Positions 1-11,389 are shown, numbered from the stretch's first letter. The stretch is DNA of 64,000 bases from Cordylochernes scorpioides (GCA_030710605.1 CP092868.1:27685646-27749645), one strand, 5' to 3'. The notes: generated from the letters alone by a model not told the origin. Numbers and translations are program-made.

Positions 1-360
1 TAGAATTCCTTCGATTTCATTCCCAATTTCGAGCTAGAATATGGTTAGGCATTTTTCTTTTTTTTTTCTCACCATTCAACCAAACACATTCAATTTTGTT
101 TTCATTCAACTTCTTATTTCATTTTGTTTTGATTTCAAAGCACCTTATGAAATTTCCTCGATTCCTTTTTCTCAGAATTCGAGCAAAAAAGTAACTAAGC
201 AGTTGTCTTTGTCACCATGCAACAAAATATTTTTCTTTTTCAACCAAACACATTCAATTTTGATTTCATTCAACTATTTTTATATTATTTTTATTTGATT
301 TCAAAAGCCTTAATAGAACTCCCTCGATATCATTTCTTATCTCGAGTAGAATTCGTTTAG
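1..360 (+). repeat. Degenerate ~180-bp tandem repeat, outer edge of left arm
   Basis: Two to three diverged units each carry a pyrimidine-rich CATTCAACCAAACACATTC-like block and a TTCGATTTCAT-like block. The mirror copy at about 61490-61870 holds two clearer units. I see no coding capacity: the 85-codon open frame at 41-298 is low-complexity Phe/Ser and is not conserved in the other arm. Confidence 0.6.
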
Positions 361-599
361 GCGCATTTTTTTTGTTTTACCCACTATGTACCATAACCTT
401 CATTGATTTCTTACAATTAAAAAATTTTTTGATTTCTATTAATTATACTCAACCTATATCATCAACCCCATTCTATCTTACTTATGTCACCAGCAATGCT
501 TGTATATAGCCCCTCAATACCTACAACTAATTTTCCCACAAAATTATTTTTCATTTTACAGAATTCTCTCAGGCTAACCCCTTCTTGAATTCTTCACAT

Positions 600-1560
600 G
601 TAGGGGGCGCATCTGTCATAATTTGTATATAATTAAATGCAACCCCGACCCACTATGTATGTACCATGTATGATTTTCGAAGACTTAATAAAGAACAAGG
701 TAACTGGAGGGAAGCAAGTAGCATTAAGATATAGGAAGTAGACCTAAAGCTGGCACGACTATTCTGGGCACCCCTGTGTCAATATTGCAGGGGCAGAAAC
801 CGGACGTCTCTAGTGACCAGAAGTTATAAATGTTAAAGCTAACACCCAATATTTCCGGCAAAGACAGGACGTATCCAATATCCACAGAAGTTATATTAGT
901 ATAGAGACACCCCATACTTCCGACCCAAGATAGGACGTATTTGATAACACGGAAGTAAATAAAGTCAAAATAGCACTCGACACTTCCTATCAAGCAGACC
1001 ACAGCTTTCATCAAGGAAAGCCGCGGGCCAATCAAAAGATAGCATCTAAATAGGTCAACCAATAGGGAAAAAGCATGTGATCATCTCTCAACCAATCAGA
1101 GAGAAACGGAGTCTTGGTGTTAAATCGAAAGGCAAGGATGGTCAGTTAGGTTTTCGCTCTCATAGGAACAACACCTGCAGTAGCGACTTGGCTCCCACCG
1201 AGTTCGGATCAGCCTTCGACTTGCTCCCACCAAGGTAACATCTGTTCTAGAGATCTCTCTCTCAGCTCAGCTCATAGCTATGTCAATCACCGCCATGTGA
1301 TCAGATAAGGAACAATCAAACCCGCTCCTTCTCAAACCTTCTTCCCTCCAATCCAGTTGCCTTTTATTTTCAAAACAATCACGTGTCCTGATTATTCCTA
1401 ACTGTGTGCTTCACTTACCACTCAACGACTGCGCTTCAATCAAATATCACCATTCGCATCCAACAACAAGAAATTCCACAACGATATTGCCACAGAACGG
1501 TTAAGTCGACAGGATTCTACAATAGTGTAATAACAATTGCATCATCATATTACATATATA
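600..1560 (-). repeat. Dispersed LTR-like repeat with several CCAAT boxes (copy 1)
   Basis: This segment is homologous, in opposite orientation, to 2090-2765 and to 59155-59815. All copies share blocks around AACCAATCAG/CTGATTGG, a segment ending near CACGTGTCCTG, and an outer edge near GGGGGCGCATC. Repeated CCAAT motifs and GC content above the surroundings suggest promoter-bearing LTR sequence, but I could not fix TG...CA ends or a target duplication. The open frame at 724-1062 (minus) is not conserved and is not called a gene. Confidence 0.4.
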
Positions 1561-1621
1561 TAGTTGTTTTGCATAGTTAGTAAAAACTTTGTATGTATGT
1601 AAATGTAGGTTGAATACAAAT

Positions 1622-1948
1622 TGTGAAGAAATGTCGGTAATCGTTTCACAAAACACTGATGCGAAATTCGGTAGAAGAATTCGCAGCGATGATTCTTTTG
1701 TGGGCTATTGCAAGGATTTAAATCAGATCACTAAATAGCAGAAAGGAGAGGGTAAAAGACTCCTTCAAACTAACTTTATTAAAACATGTAAAGAGGACAG
1801 AGGAAAACACCAAACTTGGTCAGCAGCAGACCGGGCCATGCTCCCCCTCCCTCTTTTATTGCCGGCTGGCGCAGCTGGGGCTTGTTTGTTTACAGTCACC
1901 CGAGCCGTCGCTGTCCGACGTCCCGAAGTGGATCTCCATTATTCCACA
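1622..1948. mobile_element. Solo LTR, private to the left arm
   Basis: This 327-bp insertion begins TGTGAAG and ends CCACA. It is flanked by the 5-bp direct repeat CAAAT at 1617-1621 and 1949-1953. The right arm has the uninterrupted empty site near 58509-58513. TG...CA ends with a 5-bp target duplication are the signature of an LTR retrotransposon reduced to a solo LTR. No internal region, primer-binding site or coding sequence is present, so orientation cannot be set with confidence. Confidence 0.75.
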
Positions 1949-2089
1949 CAAATTATTCTTCTTCTCTAATGAATTTCGTTTGGTTATTGTAATACGAATC
2001 AATATTGAAAATCATTATAACTAAATACTTTTAAAATACTCATTACTTAATAAAAACTCATAATAATATAGCATAAATAAGTACATATA

Positions 2090-2765
2090 TGAAATGTTTG
2101 AAATTTACCTTTTTGAGACTGATTGAATTGATTGGTAATTGTGGTGGGCGCAGTCGTGTTTGCTGAGTTGGTAAGGTATTCACACAGGGGAAAAATAACG
2201 AGGACACAGAATTGAATTGAAATAGGCCAGCGATCAAGGGAGAAAGGGGTTGAAGCTATTTGTCGGATTTGACTAATATCTATGGCTGTTCACATTATTG
2301 AGGATTGGACTTATCTGATCGTTGAGAAGATGGTGGCTGGCTCCAACCGGTTCCTTGGTACTAGGTCCCGACTTGTTGCGATGGTAGCGAGCTCCTAACT
2401 CGTCTCGATGGCGCTGAGCTCCTAACTAACTAAACTGAGTTCGCGATTTAACACGAAAACTTCTCAGGGTTTTGATTGGCTGATGGTCGACTCGTGTAAG
2501 TTTTCCATTGGTTCCTAGCTAATCCTCCTGGACTCTGATTGGATCTTTGCTAATCCTTTGTCCTTGTCTTGTTCTGACATGCTCCCGGAAACGAAGGTTC
2601 TTGAACTCAATTTTATGAGTTCCTGGATAATAAAACCTGCTAATGACCGTTCCTCTTTGATGGCCTTTCTCCCCAGATTTCTAAGCCTTGTCTTTATTAA
2701 AAATATTTAGCTCATACATTGCATACATATTGGGGCGGGATTACATCCAGGTTTGTACAAATTAT
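2090..2765 (+). repeat. Dispersed LTR-like repeat with several CCAAT boxes (copy 2)
   Basis: This is a second copy of the family at 600-1560, in opposite orientation, so the two form an inverted pair in the left arm. The right arm has one recognisable plus-strand copy (59155-59815). ATTGG motifs recur inside (for example TTTTGATTGGCTG and CCATTGGTTCC). No open reading frame of interest was seen. Confidence 0.4.
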
Positions 2766-3240
2766 GACATATATACATGAGAGGGGTTGCTTCATATCTT
2801 TTCAGTTAAGCTTAATTACTGAATCATTAAGATATGAAAATAAAATCCGTTGGATCTAATGTAAAAATGTTTTAGAAATGTCATAAAAAATGTTCATTAC
2901 TTAATAAAAAACTCAATAATAATATATATATAGCATAAATAAGTACATATATACATGAGAGGGGTTGCTTCATATCTTTTCAGTTAAGCTTAATTACCGA
3001 ATCATTAAGATATAAAAATAAAATCCGTTGTATCTAATGTAAAAATTATTTAGAAATGTCATAAAAAAATGTTCATTATTTAGTAAAAGTTCATAAAAAT
3101 ATAATATAAATAAGTACATATAACCGGGTTCCTTCATATCTTACAAACTGTCATTAATAATGAACATAGTTAAACTTAATTGACAAATCGTTAAGTTCTA
3201 ATAATAAAATCCGTTGTATCTAATATGTTTTAATTATAAA
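2700..3240 (+). repeat. ~175-bp satellite, left arm (about 3 units)
   Basis: Tandem units of about 175 bp are marked by GAGAGGGGTTGCTTCATATC and by a conserved AAAATCCGTTG block (starts near 2767, 2944 and 3115). The right arm carries about five units at 57560-58430, so copy number differs between arms. Not coding. Confidence 0.75.
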
Positions 3241-3696
3241 ATGTCAAACTTAATTAGATTTTCGTTTATTCTTCATTCAAATTTGAAGCAATTTCTTGTT
3301 TTACGAGATTTAAATTGTACCGAGTTTTAAATGTTCTGGATCATTTAGTTTCTAATGGGACGTGGTGGAATACAATCTTCTGATTGTTTTTACTACGACG
3401 CCATTTTTGATGTTTTTAAAGAATCTTTTGATATTTAAAAGCGCGATATTTATAAAATAGCTTATATTATATTTAAAATAGCTATAAAATTTAGCTTTAT
3501 TCGATGTTGATTTTTATGTCTTATATATTTTTATAACAAAAGAAATTTATTAAGTATAGAGAAATGCAAACGATTTAAATGTTTTTAGTGACATCATGTC
3601 AACGTTTGTTAACGATTTTTTTTTAAAGAATGAAAATGATAAATTATATTAAATACATTTTGAAAATAGAGCAATCCGTTAATAAATCTTTAAATA
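3241..3696. other. AT-rich sequence, no gene seen
   Basis: This segment is shared with the right arm (about 57120-57560) and AT-rich. I see no open frame of note and no repeat structure. Confidence 0.5.
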
Positions 3697-4240
3697 AAAA
3701 GGCATATATTGAATCAAAATATCATTTATTTTACCAATATTTCAGTTGGCTGAACGCCAACCTTTATCAAGATTAGTATGAAATAAAGTAAGAAGAGGAG
3801 CTTCTTTATACACATTTATTCTCGCTAGCTTTCGAACCTACATGGTTATTCATCTGGCATGGATAGCTTTTACACTAACAAAAGTACTGCAACACAGGGA
3901 CCTTATATACAAGGTCCCTGTGTTGCAGTACTTTTGTTAGTGTAAAAGCTATCCATGCCAGATGAAGAACCATGTAGGTTCGAAAGCTAGCGAGAATAAA
4001 TGTGTATAAAGAAGCTCCTCTTCTTACTTTATTTCATACTAATTTGATCAGGATAAGAGTTATTCTATAAAAAACTTTATCAAGATTTTATAACATTTTA
4101 ACAACACACTCAGCGCCACATTGTTGTTGACACACATTAAAATGTTATAACACCTTGATAAAGGTTGGTGTTCAGCCAACTGAAATATTGGTAAAACAAA
4201 TGATATTTTGATCCAATATATGCCTTTTTATTTAAAGATT
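3697..4240. mobile_element. Inverted-dimer hammerhead-like element, subfamily a, with nested insertion
   Basis: Two inverted copies of a roughly 90-bp terminus face each other at 3697-3774 and 4140-4240. Each contains a stem (GGTTGGCG...AGCCAAC) followed by TGAAATATT, a degenerate hammerhead-like core. The mirror element at 56885-57115 is the uninterrupted form. The left copy is split by a second element at 3775-4074. No coding sequence is present; it is likely a non-autonomous retroelement. Confidence 0.55.
3775..4074. mobile_element. Nested fold-back element with 13-bp target duplication, left arm only
   Basis: This 300-bp insertion is almost all inverted repeat: the arms at about 3776-3905 and 3915-4040 are near-perfect complements around a centre at about 3910. 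It is flanked by the direct repeat CTTTATCAAGATT at 3762-3774 and 4075-4087. The right arm has a single similar, slightly diverged site near 56950-56962. Inside each arm is a hammerhead-like string (CAGATGAAGAACC, loop, GGTTCGAAAGCTA) whose post-GAA bases AGCU are self-complementary. Confidence 0.7.
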
Positions 4241-4292
4241 AGATACATGTATGCCTATTCTATAAAAATAAAGATAACCTCTTCGTTCAAAA

Positions 4293-4433
4293 TAGACGTC
4301 AAAACTAGACGAAATATATTTTGACCTTCGCCTCAAACAGCGGCCTTAGGTCGGTGATAAAGCAAAAACACCAGCTTTGGCAAACTGAGTAGCGTCTACC
4401 TGGAAACCATGGTTTCGGGCGTCTAGTTTTGAC
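4293..4433. mobile_element. MITE with ACGTCAAAACTAGACG inverted ends
   Basis: A short element is bounded by ACGTCAAAACTAGACG and its reverse complement, with a GC-richer centre. It is present in both arms (mirror copy about 56685-56810) and so inserted before the arms diverged. It has no coding capacity, and its superfamily is not assigned. Confidence 0.55.
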
Positions 4434-4762
4434 GTTTAATTTGACGGGAGAGGTTCCCTATGCTTTTTTAGATCAGTGTCCTCCCGGCAAAATTTCCATC
4501 TATATATTTTGGTAATAGATTTGACCTATCTACTTTGCCAACTAAACACCTTTTTATTATGAAAATTCCATTTGATCCCATGTGGGTCTCATGGAATAAA
4601 GCCCACTCTGAACTGAGGAGAGGACCATTAGCCTAACACCAATGACAACAGTAAACATTTGAGTAGCATTTCCTATATCACTTTAATAAAAGATCAAATA
4701 AACGTGTAGAATATTAGTAATTTAAGATCAAATTGTAAAATATATTAAAAATATAAAAGATT

Positions 4763-5056
4763 TGTGGGATGGTTGCGAGCGTGTTGGTGTGGCTTGTGGA
4801 AAGGCCGCTGATAAAATTATAAAATAAATTTATTTATTTAAAGCCAGAAATATATAAAGAGAAAAGAAGTAACGGCCGTTGTAAGCAAGCCTTGTTGCTG
4901 AAAGACGCGCGTGGCCAGAGTCCCGGATGCCGCCCGCGCATGCGTAGTCAGGTGTTCGCTCAGCTCGCGGTTGCCGAGGCCGTCATACTACTGCCCGTAT
5001 GTTTAGTGAAGTTTTGTCCCAGTTCGCGCTCGCTGAATAAAAGTGTGGTCGCCACA
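4763..5056 (+). mobile_element. Solo LTR, shared by both arms
   Basis: This 294-bp element begins TGTGGGATGG and ends GTCGCCACA, with GATT directly repeated on both sides (4759-4762 and 5057-5060). It has a TATATAAAG box and a GC-rich downstream half with CGCATGCG. The allelic copy lies at 56094-56345 and a third, non-allelic copy at 29442-29761. No internal retroviral genes are next to it. Confidence 0.7.
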
Positions 5057-5560
5057 GATTCTTTATAATAAGTATCTTTTTAATAAAGATTCAATTGAAT
5101 TTGTATATTACTTCTTCTTTCTCTTAATCTCTTTCTTTTTCAAGTTCTTGAAACCATTCCATTTAGGAAGCTCCATAAAGATAGAATTAGAATTTCAACA
5201 AAACAATCCATTGATACAATACGAAGATATATATCAGACTTATCAGAGAATTTTGTCCCTAAATCCGATAGGTTTTTAATTGCTAATCAAAATGTACAAT
5301 GTAAGATAATTGAAATGTGTTACCCTAAAGATAAAAAATGTATGTCGTAGCTAAATGAAGAGGCGCAGCCGTTATGCCTAGCGAACAGCGCACCCGCGAT
5401 GTCTGCCACCTTTATTTTTTGTCCAGCTTTTATAGATGGATGAATTTACATATTTACATTTTAACACAAGCGTTACATATTTACATACTCATTTTGACGA
5501 AAATAAATTATATCTCTTGGAATTAACTATACAAATTACGACATGTATATACTCGTGAAT
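5057..5560. other. AT-rich sequence, no gene seen
   Basis: This is shared with the right arm (about 55800-56090). The 78-codon open frame at 5043-5279 starts inside the LTR and its frame is not maintained in the mirror copy, so it is not called. Confidence 0.45.
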
Positions 5561-8100
5561 ACGAAATTATTTTAGACGCGTATGATTCTTTTAAAATAAA
5601 ACAATTTCTACTGCCCTTACTGCAATGGAAAAATTAATGGGAGGGCCTGGCTCATCAGTGGTGAACCCTTCCAGCGGTTTCGCCAGTTTGATCTATCATA
5701 CCGCTGTTATATTGCATTTTTGAAACTTCTTTTTATAGTGATACTGATGCTAGACGCTTGGAATGGGTATTTTAGATGAACTATGGACATAAGCTTTGAG
5801 AACAGTAGAATTACATATAATTATAAATATATAATATGCTTCGAGCAATCGCTCTTCCGCAAATATACACGTCTAAAATAGTTTCGTATTTTGATAACAG
5901 ATGGCGCGCTAATGCATCATAAAAATGTATCTGTTAACCAGTTAAAGATATAAGTTAAATGCATTGAAAAGTCGTTTTGAAGAATAATAATCTATATTAA
6001 GGTGAAAAATATCAGAATTTCCTAAGGATAAGTTCCTTTTAAAAGAAATTCTATCCTTGAAGCCTGATATTTTTACCTTAAGAAAGAGAAATCTTCAACA
6101 AATTATTCCCTTAGAAAACATAGAACACAAAAGTGAAGTTGTACTGATATCAGGCTGATAAATCGATAAATGAAAGTATCAACTTGTCGTATAACTAAGA
6201 TTTGCTGATGGCTTGCGCCATCAATTGGAAAAAATACGTAGTACGATGCGATTTACATTAAAATTGATCTGTCTATAACACTCCTTCTCTAAAGCGCGCA
6301 CCTGTGGTGGTTAATTAACAATAATCCACATAAACATTTCTTGTAAAATTAAGTTTTGCTTTATTGTAATCACTAAGGTTATACCTCGTCATTATATTCG
6401 GACAACAAAAAGAAGAAATGAATCCAATCAAATAGAAAAAAATATATAGAAATTAGATAATAAAATTTTTGCATATTTGCAACAAACAAATACGAATTTT
6501 TAAAAGCAAATAAAATTTACATAAAATAGAAATACAAAACAATAATTTTTACATGTCCCCTACACACCTTATTTTGGTGAATCCCAAGAGGGGACGTTAT
6601 AGAAAGGTTTAACTGTATTTCGAAACTATTATAGACACGTATGATTCTTTGTTAAATAAAACAATTTCTACTGCCTTTACTGTAATGAAAAAATTAATGG
6701 GAGGGCCTGGCTCATCAGTGGTAAACCCTTCCAGCGGTTTATCAACTAATCGTTGATTTTTTTCCGAATTATCCATAAATATTGTCCATATATTCAATAG
6801 TGGCTCACCTGGGGCACGCGACCTGCTGCGTGCTTCACGGCAAAATACCTCGAAAAAGATGGAAAATTGATCCATCGAAATATCGGATTAATAAAATAAT
6901 CTTATTACAATCCAAAATAAGCCTTATTTTTAAAATATTCAAAAAAATAAATGAAAAAAAAATCAATAATTAAGTTGATAGTAATTTAGATAGATACATA
7001 ATAAAATACTTTTATTCCTTATTTCCATAGAATTCCTGTGCAGCGTTACAGCCCATATAGGAACAAATGATAGATGACATTGTTAACAATGTAGGATAGA
7101 ATTTGGAGTTAAAAAAAAGACGTTGTTATGTGGATATATCGATTCGTGGAGGGGAAAGGATAATTATCTTATTAACATAATTAAGCAATTAGGATCAGAA
7201 TAAATGTGGCGCAAATTTAACAAACTTATTATGGTAAATTAATTAGTATTTTTTTTATATAAGCCAAAAGTTTTGTTGCTTTTTTTAATCCAAAAGATAT
7301 ACAAACGAATCTTAATTGAAGTCTAATCCATATATAACTTTTTTTTAATCCACAAATATGTATTTTGATGCATTAGCGCGCCATCTGTTATGAAAATTTG
7401 AAACTATTATAGACGCGTATGATTCTTTTTTATATATAAAACAATTTATACTGCCCTTATTGAAATGGAAAAATTAATGGGAGGACCAGTGATGAACCCT
7501 CTGGCGAAACCGCTGGGAGGGTTCACCACTGATTAGCCAGGTTCTCCCATTAATTTTTCCATTGTATTAAGGGCAGTAGAAATTGTTTTATTTTAAAAAA
7601 TTATACGCGTCTATAATAGTTTCATTATACGGTTAAACCAGTCTATTATAATGCATCATAGTATCTTGGGACTCACCAAAATAGGGTGCTATAGAGAGGG
7701 GGTGCTATAGACAGGTCACTTTTAATGTAAATTGCATCGTACTACGTATTTAAAATCGGACGCTATAGAGAGGGAGGCTCTATTTAGAGCGGGCACTATA
7801 GACAGGTTTAACTGTAGTACGATGCGATTTACATTAAAATTGACCTGTCTATAGCACCCCCTCTCTATAGCACCCTATTTTGGTGAGTCCCAAGAGGGGG
7901 GCACTATAGACAGGTTTAACTGTATATTTTAAAAGAAAAGTATAGCATTTTAAAAAAATGTTTAAAATAATAAGTGTTATACTATATAACTGGGAAAATG
8001 TATTCAAAAGAGAAGAATAGAGAAATTGAGGAAGAAATTTTTCGATCTGAGAGATCCACCAAAGGAATAAAGACAAGAAGACATTATGCCAAATGCCAAT
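5560..8100. repeat. Mosaic of MITE families, left arm
   Basis: Three short-repeat families are interleaved. One carries TACTGCCCTTACTGCAAT with GGGAGGGCCTGGCTCATCAG. One has ACAGATGGCGCGC next to a TATAGACGCGTATGATTC arm. One has CAGTTAAACCTGTCTATAG ends bounded by TA. Inverted pairs occur at 7390-7625, and a CAGTTAAACC composite spans 7630-7921. The mirror mosaic spans about 52860-55600 with different internal content. The open frames at 6609-6875, 6782-6973 and 7849-8076 lie inside these repeats and are not genes. Confidence 0.6.
6000..6085. repeat. ~85-bp palindromic hairpin unit
   Basis: The two halves are complementary (AAGGTGAAAAATATCAG ... CTGATATTTTTACCTT) around GATAAGTTCC/GAAATTCTATCC. 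The same palindrome type occurs at 20757-20868 and in the right arm at 35285-35395 and 55670-55760. Single arms occur elsewhere (11600, 29399, 48420). Confidence 0.55.
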
Positions 8101-8932
8101 TCAATATTTATTGCAGCATTTACATGGCTGTCAATAGATGATTTCCAATATTTTCCTTTTTTATCATTCTTTCTTACTTTTTTATTCTTTCTTCGATGCT
8201 GTTGCTTCGAGTAAAGATGGCTGGATTATATGAATATTATTTCTTTTATCGATAATATAAATTGATTTGATATTCTCTGATGTTTTTTATTATTGAATTT
8301 CCTGTAAATATTTATTGACTTTGACTGTATATTTGTTATTATATGTTTTGTATTTGTTTATATATATATGTGTAATATTGTTGCAATGTGCCGACGTATG
8401 GATAAGCTGGCAGTCGTGTACGTGAGGCGAGTGTTGATTATCTTCCCACACGCGGACAACAAGAAGCAGAGGCAGGGCTAGATGTCAGCACATAGAGGGA
8501 TCGGGGACAGTCCATGGGACAGTCCATGACACTAACTTGGATGCTTATCACCGAGGCATGGAGAGCGAGTGTGTGTGAGAGAGAAAGGCTTAGGCGGACT
8601 CCCGAGCAACACCTCTAGAACATCTGCTGACCCCCTGTCAAAACTTGTCTTGTTTTCAGGGGTCGTCTATAAAGAGTCCCTGGGGGCCGGCCCCACATGG
8701 GCGTTGGCAGTTTCCTCCCCTCTCCCCAGCTGTCCCCAGCTAACCGCTCTTTAGATCTTTATTTGGACGTCAACATTTTTAGTTTTACATACAAATATGG
8801 GTTTACAGGTATTATTAATAAGGATATAGCATATATACAAAATATGGGGGTGGTATCAAATAGAAACGGTGTACATTTTAATACAGTTTAAAATATACTA
8901 TATATATGTATATATGAAAAAACAATAGAAAA
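8101..8932. other. Left-arm-only GC-richer segment, unexplained
   Basis: From about 8345 the left arm loses homology to the right arm. The segment 8380-8770 is GC-richer than its surroundings. Open frames at 8569-8754 and 8697-8891 overlap, have no recognisable domain and are absent from the right arm. It could be LTR or other repeat sequence, but no ends were found. Confidence 0.35.
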
Positions 8933-9500
8933 GAATAAAAGATAAGTGGGTCAGGTGTTTATATTATAAATAAAGAAGGCATCTCCTGACCAAAAGCACA
9001 TGGGCTTTTTAGATGGCAGAGCGCCATCTAGTGTAGCAAAAATAAACTAAACGTTTATTTAACTTGCTCCGTGATATTTGGCCAACCCAATTTCTTGATA
9101 AATCAAGAAAAGCCATCCATGAACGCGTTTCGCGCTGTTGGCGCTCGTCAGCGTGAAGTAGGCTTTACCACTGCGACCAAAAGATTTTTTGGTCCCAGTG
9201 GCTTTCCGAAAAACCAAGAAATGGGTATTTAAGGCCAAATTTGCGTAAATATGATTAACACATGAAAAAAAAACAATAGAAAAAAAATAGATAAGTGGGT
9301 CAGGTGTTGATATTAAAATAAGGAAGGCATTTCCTGACCACGAGCACATGTGCTTTCGTGGATGGTTTTTCTTGATTTATCAAGAAATTGGGTTGGCCAA
9401 ATATCACGGAGCAAGTTAAATAAACGTTTAGTTTATTTTTCTCCACTAAATGGCGCTCTGACATCTAAAAAGCACATGTGCTCGTGATCAGGAAATGTCT
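8933..9500. mobile_element. Inverted-pair element with hammerhead core, subfamily e (left arm)
   Basis: Two inverted copies of a roughly 150-bp block (AGATGGC...GCGCCAT, AAACGTTTA, and the palindrome TTCTTGATAAATCAAGAA) flank a hammerhead core on the minus strand at 9127-9151. The family recurs at 22176-22420 and 33850-34130. The 96-codon open frame at 9059-9349 (minus) reads through the repeat and is not a gene. Confidence 0.55.
9127..9151 (-). ncRNA. Hammerhead ribozyme-like core, subfamily e
   Basis: The minus strand reads CTGACGA, then a stem II GCGC-CAACA-GCGC, then GAA-ACGCGU-U. CUGANGA and GAAA are the conserved hammerhead core elements. Compared with the copy at 22176-22200 (GGGC-CAACA-GCCC), the stem II bases differ on both sides and still pair, which is compensatory change. 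The bases after GAA (ACG/CGU) self-pair as a minimal stem III, with U at the cleavage position. Self-cleavage is inferred and untested. Confidence 0.65.
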
Positions 9501-9617
9501 TCTTATATCCTTATTTTTAAATAATAGACAATTGACAATAAACATAATTTTATTGACATCTTGTCAATACATGCAAAAGTGCACAGTATGTACTGTTTAA
9601 AAAGATAATTTCATATA

Positions 9618-10539
9618 CAAAGGGGGATCAATAAATAAGGTGAATTATCTTATTTCTTAAAAATTAAAAAAGCAAAAATAATTTAAACCACAGAATATTA
9701 AAATATTACATCGAGAGACTATTTAAGGTGTTCTGTTCTTTTTTCTCACGCGCGGCGCGAGACTTATAAATAAACTAAAATGGAAGCTCCCTTGAAGGAT
9801 TGCACCACACTTGAACAACGTGCAGTTATTCGTTTCTTGAATGCAGAAGGTATTCAAACATCTCAAATATGCCAAAGAATGAAAAATATCTATGGTGAGT
9901 CTTGTTTGTCTCAAAAATACATTTATAAATGGGTTAACGAGTTCAAAAATGGACGAATTACATGGACCAAAAAAAATCAGGTCTCAACGTTCGGCCGGTA
10001 AAGTTTTGTTAACAATCTTTTGGGATGTTGATGGACCAATCTGTCTTGATTTTTTATCTTCAAGGCAACGTATGAACAGCGACCTTTATTGTGACATTCT
10101 TGTAAATAAGCTAAAGCCCGGTATAAGAAACAAAAGAAGAGGGAAGCTTAGTAAAGGTGTTCTCTTCCTTCATGATAATGCAAGGCCGCATACATCATGG
10201 AAAAGTGTATCTACAATCATTAAATTAGGTTTTGAAGTTTTAGAACATCCTGCATATAGTCCAGACCTAGCCCCCTCTGACTATTTCCTTTTTGGACTAC
10301 TAAAGAAGTAGTTAAAGGGAAAGCGATTTGACTCGGATGAAGATGTCCAGAAAGTGGGGCAAGATTTTTTCACACGCTTCCTAAGAGTGCCTATAAAGAG
10401 GGTATTTACAAGTTGCCAGAACGATGGAGACGATGTATAGAAAGCCAAGGTGATTATTTTGAATAAATCAAGTCCTAATTTTTAATATCGTTCTTTTTTT
10501 AATACATTATAATTCACCTTATTTATTGATCCCACCTTG
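9618..10539 (+). mobile_element. Internally deleted mariner element, left arm only
   Basis: This 922-bp element is bounded by TA and has near-identical inverted ends of about 34 bp (ACAAGGTGGGATCAATAAAT type). Full-length mariners are about 1.3 kb, so some 350-400 bp are missing. The right arm does not carry it, but the flanking sequence there is also different, so an exact empty site could not be read. Confidence 0.85.
9780..10460 (+). pseudogene. Broken mariner transposase
   Basis: The N-terminal segment (9780-9998) shows a helix-turn-helix start (EQRAVIRFLNAEG) and a KWVNEFKNGR motif. After an internal deletion with a frame change, the catalytic half resumes (about 9980-10311) with FWDVDG, FLHDNARPHT and SPDLAPSDYFLFG, the second and third aspartates of a DD34D mariner site. 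The first catalytic aspartate falls in the deleted part. An in-frame TAG at 10309-10311 interrupts the C-terminal RFDSDEDV segment. It cannot make active transposase but may be mobilised in trans. Confidence 0.88.
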
Positions 10540-10729
10540 TATATGCATGATACTATGTACAAAGAACATGGCGCCTCTGCCAGCGCTGCAGAGTTTGGTG
10601 GAGAATCGCCGTAATAGATTGAAGGTTGGAGTGATATTGTTTCATAATGTATATATCAACTTGTTTTTTTTTTGCATAACTCTAGATTTTTACATATTTA
10701 CATAGATATACATTAATGGAACAAGAAAG

Positions 10730-10945
10730 GTTGTTTGTAGACTCAACTTGATTTCATCTCTGGAATGGCTTTTAGTGATGCGAGGTTTTTCTTCATCTAT
10801 CTTGATTATGTTCCAGGATTATTTCATTACATCTGGATTGTTGCTGGTTGCTGATTGGTCGAAAGCTCTCTTCCTTAATGGCATTCTGATTGGTTTCTTC
10901 TCCAATTACTGCACTTTCCATGTACTTTAGGGAATGTACAGTACT
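10730..10945. promoter_or_regulatory. Low-divergence CCAAT-box island (left copy)
   Basis: About 210 bp differ from the mirror copy (49970-50185) at roughly one position, while flanking sequence differs at several percent. It contains three CCAAT-like motifs (GATTGGTCG, GATTGGTTT, CCAATTAC). A 60-codon open frame is identical in both arms but has no ATG and no recognised domain. Regulatory function is only an inference. Confidence 0.35.
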
Positions 10946-11077
10946 TATGTATATCTGTTATTCCTAACGTTTTTTTAGATGGTTTTTTTTTTGCCTTTCC
11001 CTGCATCCTAAGGTAGTCATCCTTTTCTTAGAACAAATTTGTATACATAGATAAAGAGGAAATAATTTTGTATAATA

Positions 11078-11264
11078 TATATATATAAAAAAAAAGTCGG
11101 TTGACGAGTGGGTAACACCCTCGATTCCCGACAGTCATGAACCGGGATTGAATTCCGCGTTAAAATTTTGTTTGATATGTGAAATTCACATATTATTCAC
11201 TGTTTCAATTATCATAAACTAGGTTGCTCTTGTTGAGCGGTTTCTAATAAAATGATTTTGAACT
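11078..11264 (+). mobile_element. tRNA-headed SINE insertion, left arm only
   Basis: This 187-bp insertion is flanked by TTTTGTATAATA at 11066-11077 and 11265-11276. The right arm has the empty site near 49830-49860. A tRNA-like head lies at about 11096-11160, with GGTTGACGAGTGG resembling an A box and CGGGATTGAATTCC resembling a B box. It is a retroposed pseudo-tRNA element, not a tRNA gene. Confidence 0.65.
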
Positions 11265-11362
11265 TTTTGTATAATAACCATTTATTTCGTTAAGAAAAGT
11301 TCTAATTATGTAAATATTTACCTGTATATAAATATTATCTTTCAGTTTCTTGGAATAGTTGC

Positions 11363-11389
11363 CTGTCGAAGGACGTCAAAGTCCGAAAG
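11363..11389 (+). ncRNA. Degenerate hammerhead-like core, subfamily b
   Basis: CTGTCGA (A to T at the invariant position of CUGANGA) is followed by a GGAC/GTCC stem and CGAAAGCTT. The four bases after GAA, AGCU, are self-complementary. The mirror copy is near 48660-48690 (minus). AATAAAAGAAAC follows about 30 bp downstream, as in related copies. Confidence 0.4.

Noticed and set aside
10748..10930. 60-aa frame identical in both arms
   Set aside because: It has no ATG, no domain, and identity at the DNA level extends outside the frame, so I report it only as a low-divergence island.
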